This document shows positions 1-6,092 of a stretch of 8,883 nucleotides of DNA, piece after piece. Positions within the stretch are counted from its first letter, which is position 1. Each line of letters opens with the position of its first letter. Origin of the DNA: Microcoleus asticus IPMA8 (GTDB lineage: Bacteria > Cyanobacteriota > Cyanobacteriia > Cyanobacteriales > Microcoleaceae); contig NZ_SRRZ01000188.1 in assembly GCF_013179805.1 (NCBI RefSeq), forward strand, positions 1-8,883. Direction: 5' to 3'. A program made the translations under genes and the position numbers. A model generated the notes under the pieces. That model was not told the origin of the DNA and did not search any database. It saw only the letters and a program-made list of their open reading frames with translations.

Positions 1-108
1 TACGCCCTCAATCCACATCATTACGGACATTGCTCGCTTTAGTTCTCTTGGGTCGGGGTTGCCATCTATAAAATCACTTAACTCTTGTAAATGGTGTTGC
101 TCAGACAT
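1..108 (-). CDS. N-terminal fragment of a probable IS630-type transposase helix-turn-helix protein (cut by the window edge)
   Basis: An open frame of 36 codons runs off the left edge, beginning at an ATG (106-108) with no clear Shine-Dalgarno. The visible peptide begins MSEQHHLQELSDFIDGNPD and continues with a PRELKRA-type helix and a hydrophobic MSVMMWIEGV segment. This pattern (short acidic lead, then 'ARELKRAL-V-M--G') resembles, from memory, the first helix of the helix-turn-helix domain in cyanobacterial IS630-family transposase ORFs. The catalytic DDE part would lie outside the window. A plausible element end is the minus-strand sequence TATAGCAATCC starting at 202. It could instead be another small HTH regulator; only 36 residues are visible. 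Confidence 0.5.
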   Translation of the reverse strand, partial: MSEQHHLQELSDFIDGNPDPRELKRAMSVMMWIEGV

Positions 109-180
109 ATTGTTTTTTTGCCGATTTCCAGTGTATAAGTATTATTATAGTCCCTAATTATTATAATTTATAATATTTTG

Positions 181-202
181 CAATTGATTTAGGATTGCTA
201 TA
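181..202 (-). mobile_element. candidate terminal end of the IS630-like element
   Basis: On the minus strand the sequence starting at 202 reads TATAGCAATCCTAAATC, about 95 nt upstream of the putative transposase start. The protein-like reading of the preceding gene ends exactly here, and IS630 elements insert at TA. The matching inverted repeat would be beyond the left edge, so the boundary is a guess. Confidence 0.3.
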
Positions 203-261
203 TCGTAGTTGCTTCCTGGTTCCGCAGTTGGGTATTGTTCAACCCTGACAACTTCCCAATC

Positions 262-483
262 TCAGACTCGATAGTGAGTATAGCTATGGGGGAATTGCCG
301 ATCGTTGAACTCTTCAATCCGGCAAAACTCGTAGGGACAATTCCCTGGTTGAGGTAGGGGTTCGTCAGAGGAATCGTAATACTCGCAGAGAATATCAGTT
401 GTTGCCCCAGTGTGAGCCAACATTCTATTTTGCCCGCCTTCTGCTGACATCGATTGAGCCTTAAAAATGATATATTTCCGCAT
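262..483 (-). CDS. small hypothetical protein, 73 aa, possibly truncated by an early stop
   Basis: The start is supported by AGGAGG (494-499 on this strand), 10 nt before the ATG. The protein is soluble, acidic and rich in Tyr and Glu, starting MRKYIIFKAQSMSAEGG, with a DSSDEPLPQPG turn and a C-terminal FNDRQFPHSYTHYRV. There is no signal peptide or membrane segment. I do not recognise a function. The frame after the TGA (262-264) still reads like protein (DWEVVRVEQYPTAEPGSNYD) up to position 202, where a candidate insertion-sequence end begins. The gene may therefore be a decayed longer protein rather than a natural 73-aa one. An alternative is that TGA is the true stop and the downstream reading is coincidence. 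Confidence 0.6.
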   Translation of the reverse strand: MRKYIIFKAQSMSAEGGQNRMLAHTGATTDILCEYYDSSDEPLPQPGNCPYEFCRIEEFNDRQFPHSYTHYRV

Positions 484-616
484 AATAAATCATCCTCCTC
501 ATCTTCTTCTAGATAATTGGGGAAGCGAGCGATTTTAGATTTTAAATTGAAGCATCAACCAAATTACTTTTTTCTAAAATTAAATTAGGAAGTTCTAGCA
601 TCAAGTTCTATGAAAC

Positions 617-673
617 AAAAAAATATTTGCGCCGTCAATCCAGAGATTTAATCAGAGATTTTTGGCGCAAATA
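617..673 (-). terminator. Rho-independent terminator downstream of petL
   Basis: Perfect 10-bp arms TATTTGCGCC (624-633) and GGCGCAAATA (664-673) enclose a 30-nt loop. On the minus strand the stem is followed by a run of seven T (617-623). It lies 65 nt past the petL stop, so it probably ends the petL transcript. The loop is longer than usual and contains repeated CAGAGATT. Confidence 0.65.
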
Positions 674-695
674 CTTTGTCGAACTGATACTTTTG

Positions 696-715
696 CCAGA
701 GATTAAATACTCTGG
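696..715 (-). other. small hairpin between petL and its terminator
   Basis: The arms CCAGAG and CTCTGG enclose an 8-nt loop (attaaata). No T-run follows, so it is not a terminator by itself. It may protect the petL mRNA 3' end. The same CCAGAGATT words recur at 640-648. Confidence 0.35.
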
Positions 716-737
716 TTCAGACATCTAAATTAGCAAA

Positions 738-839
738 TTAGATGAGTTTGACAGCCCGCAGACCAAACATCAGCACTGTCGCCAAGCCGATCGCGCCGCC
801 AAAAATCCCAAAATAAGTTATTGCTCCGCTAAGAGTCAT
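738..839 (-). CDS. petL: cytochrome b6-f complex subunit PetL (subunit VI), 33 aa
   Basis: PetL is a single-helix subunit of the thylakoid cytochrome b6f complex, which passes electrons from plastoquinol to plastocyanin or cytochrome c6. The frame was read directly from the sequence: MTLSGAITYFGIFGGAIGLA, then a TVLMFGLRAVKLI end. The layout, short N-terminus with (S/T)YFG, one hydrophobic helix (about residues 6-26) and a basic GLxxxKLI tail, closely matches chloroplast PetL (pattern T-SYFGFLLAALTI...FIGL-KIRLI, recalled). The length agrees with the 31-33 aa of the family. The start is supported by GGAGA at 847-851, 7 nt before the ATG. It is divergent from aroB and followed by a terminator, so it is probably monocistronic. 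PetM and PetN have different signatures. Confidence 0.85.
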   Translation of the reverse strand: MTLSGAITYFGIFGGAIGLATVLMFGLRAVKLI

Positions 840-880
840 TGCAATTTCTCCAAAACAATCAATAAAAAGACCTATAAGAA

Positions 881-908
881 CTATAATCTAAAATCTAATA
901 TCTAAATT
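881..908. repeat. array of four degenerate heptamers upstream of aroB
   Basis: Read on the plus strand as CTATAAT-CTAAAAT-CTAATAT-CTAAATT. On the other strand these are ATTTTAG-type heptamers, a common class of short tandem repeat in cyanobacterial spacers. Related units lie at 532-545 and 608 bases into the last 900 bases of the window (8608-8628). Confidence 0.6.
882..887 (+). promoter_or_regulatory. possible -10 box for aroB
   Basis: A perfect TATAAT sits 29 nt before the aroB start, inside the heptamer array. No good -35 hexamer is found at 16-18 nt upstream, so this rests on the -10 match alone, in AT-rich sequence. Confidence 0.3.
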
Positions 909-916
909 AGATAAAT

Positions 917-2011
917 ATGCAATCGATAATTAAAGTTGACTTGGGGCCACAATCTTACAATGTTTGCGTGCGATCGGGCGGTTTAGACGAACTCGGCAGT
1001 CTGATGGGCGATCTAAGTTTGGGCAAAAAAGTGCTGCTGGTGTCGAATCAGTCGATTTTTCGGCAGTACGGCGAAAGAGCAACAGCAGCCCTCGAATCAG
1101 CAGGTCTGGAAGTCGGTAGCTGCATTTTACCACCGGGAGAACAGTACAAAACTTTAAATTCGGTACAGAAGATTTACGGTGCGGCTTTGGAAAACCGTTT
1201 AGAACGTTCCTCGACAATGGTGGCTTTGGGCGGCGGGGTGGTGGGCGATATGACGGGTTTTGCTGCGGCGACTTGGCTGCGGGGAATTAATGTCGTGCAA
1301 GTTCCGACTTCGCTGCTGGCGATGGTTGATGCTTCTATTGGGGGCAAAACGGGGGTAAATCATCCTTTAGGGAAGAATTTAATCGGGGCTTTTCACCAGC
1401 CGCGTTTGGTGTTAATTGACCCGGATGTACTCAAAACTCTGCCGGCGAGGGAGTTTCGTTCGGCGATGGCGGAAGTCATCAAGTACGGGGTGATTTGGGA
1501 TGCCGAACTTTTCGGGAAGTTGGAGAAGTGCAAGCGTTTGGATCAAATGCGCTATGTGAAGGCGGATTTGTTGGCAGAAATTTTGAGTAGGTCTTGCCAA
1601 GCTAAGGCTGAGGTGGTCAGCAAAGACGAGAAGGAATCGGGTTTGCGGGCGATTTTGAATTACGGACATACCATCGGTCATGCTGTGGAAAGTTTGACTA
1701 ATTACAAGGTGATCAATCACGGGGAAGGAGTGGCAATCGGCATGGCTGCGTCAAGCCGATTGGCTGTGGAGTTGGGAATGTGGGATGCTGAGTGCGATCG
1801 CCGCCAGTCTGCTTTGATCGAAAAAGCGGGTTTACCTGCCAAATTGCCGGCTGGTGTGGATGTTGAGGAAATTTTGCATACTTTGCAACTCGATAAAAAG
1901 GTGCAGGATGGCAAGGTGCGGTTTGTGCTGCCGGTGCGCTTGGGTGAGGCTGCTGTGAGCGATCGGGTGGATGGGGATTTGATTATACAAGTTTTGAAGG
2001 AAATGCTTTAA
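917..2011 (+). CDS. aroB: 3-dehydroquinate synthase
   Basis: Second step of the shikimate pathway: converts DAHP to 3-dehydroquinate in the cytosol with NAD+ and a divalent metal (zinc or cobalt). The 364-aa length is normal for AroB. Visible signatures: PPGEQYK (72-78), the NAD-binding GGGVVGDMTGF (105-115), PTSLLAMVDASIGGKTGVNH (130-149) with the substrate-binding lysine, GKNLIGAFHQP (152-162), AEVIKYG (185-191), NYGHTIGHA (248-256) and INHGEGVAIGM (266-276). The expected metal ligands are present: E186, H251 and H268. The ATG at 917 gives the usual N-terminus, though no clear Shine-Dalgarno precedes it. It is divergent from petL and convergent with the TPR gene, so it probably stands alone. 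Identification is secure. Confidence 0.97.
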   Translation: MQSIIKVDLGPQSYNVCVRSGGLDELGSLMGDLSLGKKVLLVSNQSIFRQYGERATAALESAGLEVGSCILPPGEQYKTLNSVQKIYGAALENRLERSSTMVALGGGVVGDMTGFAAATWLRGINVVQVPTSLLAMVDASIGGKTGVNHPLGKNLIGAFHQPRLVLIDPDVLKTLPAREFRSAMAEVIKYGVIWDAELFGKLEKCKRLDQMRYVKADLLAEILSRSCQAKAEVVSKDEKESGLRAILNYGHTIGHAVESLTNYKVINHGEGVAIGMAASSRLAVELGMWDAECDRRQSALIEKAGLPAKLPAGVDVEEILHTLQLDKKVQDGKVRFVLPVRLGEAAVSDRVDGDLIIQVLKEML

Positions 2012-2033
2012 ATTCTCGTTTTTGGGGGTGTTT

Positions 2034-2103
2034 AACCGCCGTTGAACGCTGACTAACGCCGATCGCCTATGGTGTTTTTTGTTTCAATGTCCGATCGGCG
2101 GTT
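2034..2103. terminator. inverted repeats between convergent aroB and TPR gene, possible bidirectional terminator
   Basis: Two arm sets are present: AACCGCCG (2034-2041) with CGGCGGTT (2096-2103), and CGCCGATCG (2057-2065) with CGATCGGCG (2092-2100). The right arms overlap, so only one can form at a time. A T6 run (2075-2080) is in the loop and no T-run follows the stem on either strand, so it is not a textbook terminator. Its position at the meeting point of two genes favours a role in ending transcripts. Confidence 0.4.
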
Positions 2104-2107
2104 GAGT

Positions 2108-2878
2108 TTAGGAGTCGCTCGACGCCGAATTCATTTCCTCCAAAATTTTATCGACTCTGTTTGCGGCTTGAGTTCTGCCTTGCTTGATAAATAACTCCTT
2201 AGCTTTTTTGAGGCTGGCTACTGCCTCCGCTTGGTTTTCCTTGTCTCCTTGCTGGTACAAACCGACTCCTAAATTGTTTAAAGCATCGGGATATTGATCG
2301 TTAATTTTAACGGCTTGTCTCCACTGAACAATTGCCTCGGGCAACTGCCCTTGACTTGCCATCGCTACGCCTAAATCGTTGTGAGCTTTGGCGTGTTGCG
2401 GGTTGACTTCAATTGCTTTTTGGAATAGAACGATCGCATCGCTCATTTTACCTTGCCCCGACAGCATACTTCCCAACTTGTAATAAGCATCCGCTTGTTT
2501 GGGATAGCGAGCGATTAGTTGCCGGTACAAAGCTTCGGCATTGACAACATTTCCTTGACCGTAAAGGTCGTTGGCAGTTCTCAAACCCACCGTGTAGCCT
2601 TTACCTACAACTTCGCACTTTTTCTCGGAGTTGCCTTGCTGCTTGCAAATCCTGAGTTCGTCTCCCTTCATCTCGTAGGATAGAACTTCCCGAACAGCAG
2701 GGCCTCGGCGCGGTGGCTGCAAGTTCTGCGACTGCAAGTTTTGCGAGATTTGCAGGGCGATTGTCTCAGCTTGTGCCGGTTGGGCCGCTGCGGCATTGCA
2801 GATTCCTGCACCCACCAAAATGCTTGGGGCAATCCACCTTAAAGGTTTGAACAAGCGAAACTCTCGATCGTTTTTCAT
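2108..2878 (-). CDS. secreted tetratricopeptide-repeat (TPR) protein
   Basis: 256 aa. An N-terminal signal peptide is visible: basic start (MKNDREFRLFKPLR), hydrophobic core (about 15-32) and an AQPAQA-ET type cleavage site near residue 37, so export to the periplasm or thylakoid lumen is likely. A low-complexity QNLQSQNLQ stretch and a short domain with two cysteines (C78, C88, a possible disulfide) follow. Then about four TPR units cover roughly 95-233 (for example AYYKLGSMLSGQGKMSDAIV, AHNDLGVAMASQGQLPEAIV, ALNNLGVGLYQQGD). TPRs bind other proteins; the partner cannot be told from sequence. The cysteine at 27 is not in a proper lipobox. No strong Shine-Dalgarno precedes the ATG, so the start rests on the signal peptide. 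It is convergent with aroB and divergent from the SPFH gene. Confidence 0.85.
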   Translation of the reverse strand: MKNDREFRLFKPLRWIAPSILVGAGICNAAAAQPAQAETIALQISQNLQSQNLQPPRRGPAVREVLSYEMKGDELRICKQQGNSEKKCEVVGKGYTVGLRTANDLYGQGNVVNAEALYRQLIARYPKQADAYYKLGSMLSGQGKMSDAIVLFQKAIEVNPQHAKAHNDLGVAMASQGQLPEAIVQWRQAVKINDQYPDALNNLGVGLYQQGDKENQAEAVASLKKAKELFIKQGRTQAANRVDKILEEMNSASSDS

Positions 2879-3026
2879 GTCTTTTGTGGAAACGTGTTGT
2901 TGATATCCTGGGTTTCACTAGCGCCGTAAGAATCGGAGCAGAGGGCGGGCCCACCAGATGAAATAGTTTTAGTTATTAACAGTCGAGATATTTTAGCACT
3001 GTGTAACCGAGTTTGAGTTAAATTAG

Positions 3027-3054
3027 AGTAGAATTCCGATCTATTCTCAGTCAA
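3027..3054 (-). promoter_or_regulatory. possible sigma-70-type promoter for the TPR gene
   Basis: On the minus strand TTGACT (3049-3054, 5/6 match to -35) is followed after 16 nt by TCTACT (3027-3032, 4/6 match to -10). It would give a leader of about 140 nt. It lies close to the SPFH start on the other strand, so the two divergent genes may share control. Weak evidence. Confidence 0.3.
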
Positions 3055-3073
3055 CCTTAGCAGGAAAATAGAA

Positions 3074-3913
3074 ATGGGGCAGTCTATTCTTACCATGCTC
3101 TTTGCGCTCATCGTCGGCTACGCTGTTAACTCCAGCGTCAAAATAGTCAGCGGTGGCGACGAAGCTTTAGTGGAACGTTTGGGTCAATACAAGCGCACCC
3201 TCAAGCCAGGATTCCACTTTATCAGTCCCCTGGTCGAAAAAGTCGTCTGCGTGGACACAAGCCGTGAAAGAGTTTTAGACATTAAACCTCAGTCAGCAAT
3301 CACGGGAGATAATGTGGCTCTAGAAGTCGATGCCGTTGTGTATTGGCGGGTTGTGAATTTACAGAAAGCTTATTATGGAATCGATCAAATTGAAAATGCG
3401 ATCGCCAACTTAGTTTTAACGACGTTTCGCGCTGAAATTGGTCGATTGCCAATGCAAGACATCTTGGGTTCCCGAGATGACATGAATAAAAAGTTACTCA
3501 AGAAGTTGGACGAAGCTACCGAAACTTGGGGTGTCAAAGTAATTCGGGTGGAAATTCAAAGCATTACACCTCCGAAAAGGGTGCAAGAAGCGATGGAATT
3601 GGAGCGCGCCACTAAGAGCGAGTGGCAAGCAATGGTCAATAAGGCGATCGGCACTAAGGAGTACATGAGGCTCTTAGTTGAAGCTTTAGATTCCCATCCG
3701 AATAGTAAGCAAGTTTTGAATTACTTAGTAACCGAAAAATACTTAGACGCTCAACAAAAATTGGGTGAAAGCGACAATGCCAAAATTCTGTTTATGGACC
3801 CGAGAAATATGTCAGAGGCCCTCAACAATTTGATGGAGTCTATCCCTGATGTCCCTCCTGGAGATGGCGGCGGGGAAATGAAAGTTATCGATACTCAAAC
3901 TACTCAAGACTGA
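3074..3913 (+). CDS. SPFH/Band 7 (stomatin-prohibitin-like) membrane protein
   Basis: 279 aa. The N-terminal hydrophobic helix (about 3-22) anchors it in the membrane. The Band 7 domain follows (about 24-170): EALVERLGQYKRTLKPGFHF (30-49), then SRERVLDIKPQSAITGDNVA (63-82), then VDAVVYWRV, LTTFRAEIGRLPMQDIL, WGVKVIRVEIQSITPP and VQEAM. These are the hallmarks of stomatin-like proteins that form oligomeric rings in membrane microdomains, often linked to proteases or stress. The coiled-coil tail is short (about 175-205), ending in a conserved-looking QQKLGESDNAKILFMDP and a glycine-rich PPGDGGGEM tail. AGGAAAA precedes the ATG. No NfeD partner lies next to it in the window. The 3' end overlaps folP tail-to-tail by 10 bp. 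The exact function is unknown. Confidence 0.9.
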   Translation: MGQSILTMLFALIVGYAVNSSVKIVSGGDEALVERLGQYKRTLKPGFHFISPLVEKVVCVDTSRERVLDIKPQSAITGDNVALEVDAVVYWRVVNLQKAYYGIDQIENAIANLVLTTFRAEIGRLPMQDILGSRDDMNKKLLKKLDEATETWGVKVIRVEIQSITPPKRVQEAMELERATKSEWQAMVNKAIGTKEYMRLLVEALDSHPNSKQVLNYLVTEKYLDAQQKLGESDNAKILFMDPRNMSEALNNLMESIPDVPPGDGGGEMKVIDTQTTQD

Positions 3914-4767
3914 TATCGGAAGATGGCGTCGGCTACCTGAGAGACATCGCGCATTTCTCTGACATCGTGAACGCGCAATATATCTGCTGAATTTGCGATC
4001 GCACCTGTACAAGCCGCCGCTGTCCCCCAAATTCTTTGTTTCGCTTCTGGCTGATTCAAAATGTGACCGATGAAGCTTTTGCGCGATACTCCGACTAAAA
4101 TTGGACAGTTTAAAACACGAAACTTTGGTAACTCGCGCAGAATTTCTAAGTTTTGACTGTAAGTCTTAGCAAAGCCAATACCGGGGTCGATAATTATTTG
4201 AGATTTGTTTATCCCCGCAGCAACTGCCGCCGCAATTCTACTCTCTAAAAATTCCCTAATTTCCCCAATTAAATCGCGATAATCAGTAAGTTTTTGCATC
4301 GTCTGGGGAGTTCCCCGAATGTGCATCAAAATTATTGGAATTTTTAACTTAGCAACGGTTGACAGCATTTGCGAGTCAAAAGTAGCTCCCGAAATATCGT
4401 TAATTATATCAGCTCCCGCCTCAACCGCAGCTTTCGCAACCTGCGCTCTGGTAGTATCGACCGAAATAGGAACTGAGCCAAAAATATCGGCTTTTTGCCG
4501 CAGTATTTGTACGAGAGGTATAACGCGATCGATCTCCTCTACTAAGGATATTTCCGCTGCACCGGGCCGAGTAGATTGACCGCCAATATCAATAATATCT
4601 ACCCCCGATTTTACCATCTTTTCCGCTTGCAATAAAGCAGTTTCTATAGTATTGAAATCTCCGCCGTCGCTAAAACTGTCAGGGGTAACATTCAAAACGC
4701 CCATTAAATAAGTGCGTTTTCCCCACTCGAAAGCTTTATTTCTAATGGTTAATTTGCGATCGGTCAT
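3904..4767 (-). CDS. folP: dihydropteroate synthase
   Basis: Folate synthesis: joins p-aminobenzoate to hydroxymethyl-dihydropterin pyrophosphate; the target of sulfonamides. The 287-aa length is typical. Motifs in order: MGVLNVTPDSFSDGG (22-36, with metal-binding N27), DIIDIGGQSTRPGA (57-70), ISVDTTRAQVA (101-111), IINDISG (121-127), DPGIGFAKT (194-202), VGVSRKSFIG (225-234, with the catalytic-loop lysine) and ILRVHDV (263-269), with the last arginine and histidine binding the phosphate. All key residues are present, so it should be active. The ATG has no strong Shine-Dalgarno. It lies downstream of tpiA on the same strand, 242 nt away. Identification is secure. Confidence 0.96.
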   Translation of the reverse strand: MTDRKLTIRNKAFEWGKRTYLMGVLNVTPDSFSDGGDFNTIETALLQAEKMVKSGVDIIDIGGQSTRPGAAEISLVEEIDRVIPLVQILRQKADIFGSVPISVDTTRAQVAKAAVEAGADIINDISGATFDSQMLSTVAKLKIPIILMHIRGTPQTMQKLTDYRDLIGEIREFLESRIAAAVAAGINKSQIIIDPGIGFAKTYSQNLEILRELPKFRVLNCPILVGVSRKSFIGHILNQPEAKQRIWGTAAACTGAIANSADILRVHDVREMRDVSQVADAIFRYQS

Positions 4768-4812
4768 GAGTTATTCTAAATCGCTCTACTTGAAAATATA
4801 ACAGATAACTTT

Positions 4813-5000
4813 TAGGGGCTGGTTTAGCAAAAAGTCACTGCCTCTCCCTGAATAATTTTTGTACAAAACCCGCCCTTTTTAGGGGTTTCAGAGGCGCAGA
4901 TTTCGTACAAAGTCGATCGCCCAACTATCCGAGTCAGGGCGGGTAAGAACACAAATTTAAGCAACTGCCGACAAATTTTTGGCGTGATCACCAGCCCCTA
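4813..5000. repeat. nested inverted repeats in the tpiA-folP spacer
   Basis: The outer arms TAGGGGCTGGT (4813-4823) and ACCAGCCCCTA (4990-5000) are a perfect 11-bp match. The inner arms ACCCGCCCT (4868-4876) and AGGGCGGGT (4936-4944) are a perfect 9-bp match. The palindrome TTTTGTACAAAA lies at 4857-4868, and GTACAAA is repeated at 4905-4911. No ATG-started gene is found inside. It could be a small non-autonomous element or a structured RNA between tpiA and folP. Confidence 0.5.
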
Positions 5001-5009
5001 CTTCAATTT

Positions 5010-5738
5010 TCACAACTTGTAATTGACAATTCGAGCAAAACTCGCAGCTTCCAAACTCGCACCGCCTACCAGAACGCCGTCAATCTCAGGCATGACCATA
5101 ACTTCATCAATATTCTCCGGTTTAACAGAGCCACCGTACTGAATTGGCACGCCAGGATTAGTCAATTTACTGCGAATCAAACCAATAACTCGGTTAGCTT
5201 CCTTAGTTTCGCAAGTATCGCCAGTGCCGATCGCCCAAATAGGCTCGTAAGCAATTACCAATTTCTGCTGGTCAACACCAACCAAATCTTTTTCCAACTG
5301 AGAAAAAATGTGAGATTCAGTTTCCCCTGCATCTCGCTGTTGCTTGGTTTCCCCAACGCACAGAATCGGAATTAAATCGTATTTCTGAGCAGCTTTCAGC
5401 CGCAAATTCACCGTTTCGTCAGTTTCCCCAAAATATTGGCGCCGCTCGCTGTGCCCTACGATGACATAGCGCACACCAAGTTCACTCAGCATTGGCCCGG
5501 AAATTTCCCCAGTAAAAGCTCCCGACTCTTGCCAGTGAACGTTCTGAGCACCGAGTCTGATCCGGCTGCCGTGCAAATTTTTCGAGAGGACAGCCAAGGA
5601 AGTGAAGGGAACGCAAAGCACGACTTCCCGTTCCTCTGGGGTTTCCGTCAGGCAGGACATGAATCCTTGAAGAAACTCTAGGGATTCTGCCCTAGTTTTG
5701 TACATTTTCCAGTTGCCAGCTATAACTATGTTGCGCAC
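5010..5738 (-). CDS. tpiA: triosephosphate isomerase
   Basis: Interconverts glyceraldehyde-3-phosphate and dihydroxyacetone phosphate in glycolysis and the Calvin cycle. The 242-aa length is normal. Motifs: AGNWKMYKT (7-15, with N9 and K11), GAQNVHW (63-69), GAFTGEIS (73-80), VGHSERR (94-100, electrophile H96), CVGET (127-131), AYEPIWAIGTG (163-173, catalytic base E165 followed by flexible loop 6), QYGGSVKPEN (200-209) and DGVLVGGASL (220-229). All catalytic residues are present. The start codon is GTG (5736-5738), chosen because RNIVIAGNWKM is the expected N-terminus. A repeated AAGGAC upstream can act as the ribosome binding site, at a rather long spacing. It lies 68 nt downstream of the PCP_red gene and upstream of folP on the same strand. 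Confidence 0.97.
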   Translation of the reverse strand: MRNIVIAGNWKMYKTRAESLEFLQGFMSCLTETPEEREVVLCVPFTSLAVLSKNLHGSRIRLGAQNVHWQESGAFTGEISGPMLSELGVRYVIVGHSERRQYFGETDETVNLRLKAAQKYDLIPILCVGETKQQRDAGETESHIFSQLEKDLVGVDQQKLVIAYEPIWAIGTGDTCETKEANRVIGLIRSKLTNPGVPIQYGGSVKPENIDEVMVMPEIDGVLVGGASLEAASFARIVNYKL

Positions 5739-5806
5739 TATTTCTTTAAGTCCTTGTCCTTACAACGCAATTAATAGTCTAAAGCTTTAGCGTACCTTTC
5801 GATCCC

Positions 5807-5992
5807 TTATTGCCCAAACTCGATGCGAGCTTGCTCCACTAAGTCAACGGTGACAACTTCGGTTTCGGCTTCGCGGGCCAAGTTCTCGATGCGGATGCGA
5901 GCTTGTCCCCGGACAAAATAGGGAATATTTTTCAGCTTCGCCTTGGCTTCTGGCGTCCATTTGAGATCGTCGGAAAATTCGGAATCGGGCAT
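5807..5992 (-). CDS. free-standing PCP_red-domain small protein, 61 aa
   Basis: The protein reads MPDSEFSDDLKWTPEAKAKL, then IPYFVRGQARIRIENLAR, then EVVTVDLVEQARIEFG. The W-x2-EA-x2-L-x2-IP-x2-VR-x3-R-x2-IE-x2-AR pattern with a final 'vT-d-V-eqAr' matches the small helical domain found at the C-terminus of the light-independent protochlorophyllide reductase subunit ChlB (Pfam PCP_red, recalled). Here it stands alone as the entire protein. A role in chlorophyll synthesis or as a small binding module is possible but not shown. No signal peptide, membrane segment or cysteine is present. No clear Shine-Dalgarno precedes the ATG (5990-5992). It is probably co-transcribed with tpiA (68-nt gap). 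Confidence 0.75.
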   Translation of the reverse strand: MPDSEFSDDLKWTPEAKAKLKNIPYFVRGQARIRIENLAREAETEVVTVDLVEQARIEFGQ

Positions 5993-6030
5993 GGCGTATT
6001 GAGCGATCGACTACAAGCCTTTATTTATCT

Positions 6031-6047
6031 GGCTTTGATGGAAAGCC
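6031..6047. other. small hairpin downstream of the 11-residue-repeat gene
   Basis: GGCTTT and AAAGCC enclose a 5-nt loop. No T-run follows on the minus strand, so it is only a weak candidate for a 3' end signal of the gene at 6093-7046. An overlapping alternative pairing AAGCC/GGCTT exists with the left flank (6014-6035). Confidence 0.25.
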
Positions 6048-6092
6048 TGGATGTATTAAATTTACCACGAGTTGCGATCGGGCCACACCTTC

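Noticed and set aside
541..601. Tiny minus-strand frame beginning MLELPNLILEK (about 19 codons)
   Set aside because: No Shine-Dalgarno, very short, AT-rich spacer; no known small protein matches.
2797..2799. Lipoprotein processing of the TPR protein at Cys27
   Set aside because: The residues before the cysteine (A-G-I) do not fit a lipobox, and an AxA-type cleavage site near residue 37 fits better.
2875..3111. 78-aa minus-strand frame between the TPR and SPFH genes
   Set aside because: It overlaps the SPFH start on the opposite strand and covers the likely promoter region; its sequence looks random.
4813..5000. Riboswitch or tRNA in the tpiA-folP spacer
   Set aside because: No tRNA-like arms or known riboswitch core could be recognised; only the nested inverted repeats are supported.
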